The notes beneath the pieces are model-generated. The model ran no database searches. It was not told the origin of the DNA and was given only the letters and a program-made list of their open reading frames with translations. A stretch of DNA of 64,000 nucleotides from Rhyzopertha dominica (taxonomy: Eukaryota; Arthropoda; Insecta; Coleoptera; Bostrichidae): NCBI GenBank assembly GCA_025024175.1, contig QCXZ01000053.1:434001-498000 (forward strand), written 5' to 3'. The number at the start of each line of letters is the position of its first letter. Position 1 is the stretch's first letter. Positions 61,714-64,000 of this stretch are shown in pieces. A program made the translations under genes and the position numbers.

Positions 61714-63979
61714 TCACACTAGACTGGAAGACCTCAAACACTCGCCCTCTGTCTGTCCACCCGACAAACTAGGGGAATTACCCTTCGAACTGCCGTAAAC
61801 CTTCGTGGAATACCCCGAATCGTTGTTATCGGCAACGTCCTGGGGGTGGTCGACTATCCTCGCGCCACTCTCGTACATTTTCGGCGAGCCAACCGCTCGC
61901 GACGCGCTCGGGAGCTCCCGTGAGCTCTCGAACATCTTCGTGCTGTCAAGCATGCGCAGCTTGGCGAAACGAGCGTTTAAATCGGTGTACTTCACGTTAG
62001 AATCACCAGAGGGTTCGCACAAGCGCAGATTTCGGATTTCCGAATGGGCGTATCGGTAATTTGTGGCCACTGGTTGGTTGTGGACGTAATACTCGGCCTC
62101 CGCCATCGTTCTGGCGTCCAGCTGCGCCGTGTTGACGATCGTGGGGCTGTAGACTCCGACTCGGGACCTGGGTGGGGCGTCTGCGGGCATGGGGTCGTAG
62201 CTGAAGTGTTGGGGAGGAGGGAAACGGGGCGGCATGTCGTCGTCGTCGCTGGATTCGCTGTGGTCGTCGTGGTTGGGATGGGAAGAGGTTGATTCTTGTT
62301 GTTTCTGTTGGATGCGAGCCACGAGCTCTTTAACGGAACGACGGGGTTGCTGGTCGTCGTCTAGGTCCTCCATACTTCTGTAATGATGGAAGGATAGAAG
62401 TTAGCTAGACACTTGCTTCTTTTTTTAACGTAATGCAACTACATCAAACATTCTCACCTTGTACCCTGCATGGAAGTATCCACCTCGTTCTTATCCAGCA
62501 TTTCCAAGCTTCTAGACCTAGCAAGCGTCGACACCTGTTGCTCTTTCGCCGGCACCCTCTCAGATCTCCTGTCGTGGGCGCTCCTGTTCAACCTCTGTTC
62601 CAAGCCGGCCACCCTCTGACCCAGCTTGACCTGGGCCTTCTGCAGTTCCTTCTTGTCTCTCTCGAGCCGAGCCTCCAGGTGTCTGAATAGGGGGGCGCAG
62701 TAGCAGGTGTAGCCAACGCCTATGGGACCTTTGCAGATGTTGCCCGCCAGGTCCAGGTAGTACTGCTCCCCCCTCTTCAGAGGTTCTGGGGGTAGAGAGT
62801 CTAGTCGTGGGGAGGGAAAGGCCTCGGGATCGGGGTAGTAATGGCAGCCGTAGGGAGACCAGTTTTTGCCCGGTTTTTCCGGTACGGCGTCTACGAAAAA
62901 GTTTGTTGTTGATATTTTTATGAAATCAGTTCAAATTTAAGGCTACAAAGAGGATGTTGAGTATATGAGGCACGCCTGCTATGCATATTAGAGCCTATCT
63001 TGCAAATAAGTCTCAAAAAAACCTTACTGACCCAACACCAAAGTCGTAATAACTTAGCTTGGTGCAAAGCACGAAAGCTTTCGAATAATCAATTGAAACT
63101 AGAAATATATATTCTCCACATTTTATTGCTTCTCGACTTGTCAACTAAAATGAGTGATGAAACTCGAAGAATGGAGAAAACATATTGCATAAACAGGAAC
63201 AGAGACAGCTACAGCTTGTCTTCACTTTGTAGGAAAAAATTACTCTTAACCAGGAAACTTTTGCTGTTGCTTATTTAAATTATTCAATTTAAACTTGTAC
63301 ATTTAGCAGAATGTTCATAAAGTAATTATAAACCCTGTTGGAAGGCATCGAGGAGGATAAAGAGACATTTGCAGAACCTGAGAACATCGCCAAGAAATAC
63401 TGGAGGCACTACGAGTTCTAAACACTTCATATTGTTCTATGGAGTGTTCTTCTGCCTTTTGCACAATCTTCTACAATTCCTCTCTGCTGTTGCAAATGTT
63501 ATTATCATAAACTCGATTATGTATGCATTCCCAAATACAGAAATGTATTGGGGTCAGTTCTGGGGATGTTGCAGGGCACAGCAGAATGTAACGTAACAAA
63601 TTACTGCTCTATGTACACGAAGACATTAAAAAAATGAAGTGTATTATGTTGAGGGCTTGGTTCAAAAACAGTTTATTAATTTGGCCATACGGCGACAGTT
63701 TTTCGTTTACTTACCTGCGTTTTTCGGGTCGAACCGCACTTTACTCTTAGATCTCTTTTTCACTTTGCACTTTTTGTCTTTCTTTTGCACGTACTCGTCC
63801 AATATGGTAATGATTTCGTTCAAGTCCTTCCGCACAGCAATGTCTCTGGCCGTTTCGTTCTGCTTGTTCCTGATGCTTTTATCACAATCTGCTTCAAGCA
63901 GAATTTTAGTCAGCTTCCGTCGTCCCATTGCGGCGGCGATATGAAGCGCAGTGTCTCCGTTCTTGTTCTGTTCGGACAC
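61714..63979 (-). CDS. Ankyrin-repeat protein, Diego/ANKRD6 (Diversin)-like, 3' part
   Basis: Three exons (63715-63979, 62458-62890, 61714-62377) encode the last 453 residues; the gene continues off the right edge. The first exon holds an ankyrin repeat (NKNGDTALHIAAAMGRRKLT, NKQNETARDIAVRKDL) and a basic tail (KKDKKCKVKKRSKSKVRF). Exon two has a Cys/Tyr-rich block (GPIGVGYTCYCAPLFRHLEA) running into a coiled coil. The last exon is acidic and Ser/Pro-rich, ending GGQTEGECLRSSSLV. Ankyrin repeats followed by a basic linker and coiled coil fit the planar-cell-polarity protein Diego and vertebrate ANKRD6, but the C-terminal match is from memory, so the orthology is tentative. Confidence 0.65.
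63335..63605 (-). mobile_element. Probable mariner-like transposase C-terminal remnant
   Basis: The minus strand of this intronic block reads, with stops and shifts, like PxSPELTP...F.IWECI followed by NNICNSREEL and a closing region resembling transposase C-termini. Decayed; boundaries approximate. Lies in an intron of the ankyrin-repeat gene. Confidence 0.4.
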
Positions 63980-64000
63980 CTGAAAATATATGATATATGC

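Noticed and set aside
61805..62292. Two plus-strand frames of 84 and 82 codons
   Set aside because: Antisense of the last exon of the ankyrin-repeat gene.

Overview
This is eukaryotic, AT-rich nuclear DNA with short coding exons, GT-AG introns, scattered single N bases and many decayed transposons. The gene set (quick-to-court-like golgin, a clavesin/alpha-TTP-like CRAL-TRIO protein, AIG1/ADTRP, NSMCE2, YjbQ/UPF0047, RACK1, a TMC channel, FoxK, a Diego/ANKRD6-like ankyrin protein) and the repeats (mariner with long TIRs, Penelope, non-LTR, copia) point to an insect, possibly a beetle. The order is inferred; no ribosomal or mitochondrial marker is present to confirm it.

Layout. 1-5800: a possible left-edge exon, a diverged 141-bp repeat pair and a relic of the PP2A catalytic subunit. 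5825-13630 (minus): an 8-exon coiled-coil/GRIP protein whose introns hold Penelope and LINE fragments. 16.7-20.0 kb: one ruined mariner, then a nearly complete mariner with about 270-bp inverted repeats. 20423-22364 (minus): CRAL-TRIO gene. 27558-36134 (plus): AIG1/ADTRP-type hydrolase with three alternative first exons. 37145-37798 (minus): NSMCE2, convergent with it. 38.3-39.8 kb: possible 3' end of an unidentified minus gene. 41244-42660 (minus): YjbQ family gene. 43781-46295 (plus): RACK1, with a 733-bp palindromic element in intron 3 and a possible snoRNA host transcript just downstream. 47608-51871 (minus): 15-exon TMC gene, divergent from FoxK (52742-59234, plus). 61714 to the right edge (minus): 3' part of the ankyrin protein.

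For the complete genes, exon phases were checked by hand and sum to whole numbers of codons: qtc-like 550 aa, CRAL-TRIO 283 aa, AIG1 228/233/238 aa, YjbQ 169 aa, RACK1 318 aa, TMC 839 aa, FoxK 560 aa.

The most interesting signal is the AIG1/ADTRP locus. Three separate first exons each encode a different first transmembrane segment, each carries the K-F-(L/I)-T motif that supplies the family's catalytic threonine, and each ends in phase 0 at a donor that can join the same downstream exons carrying the catalytic histidine. Promoter choice would thus swap one half of the active site. The genes here share no obvious pathway; this is an ordinary euchromatic insect neighbourhood.
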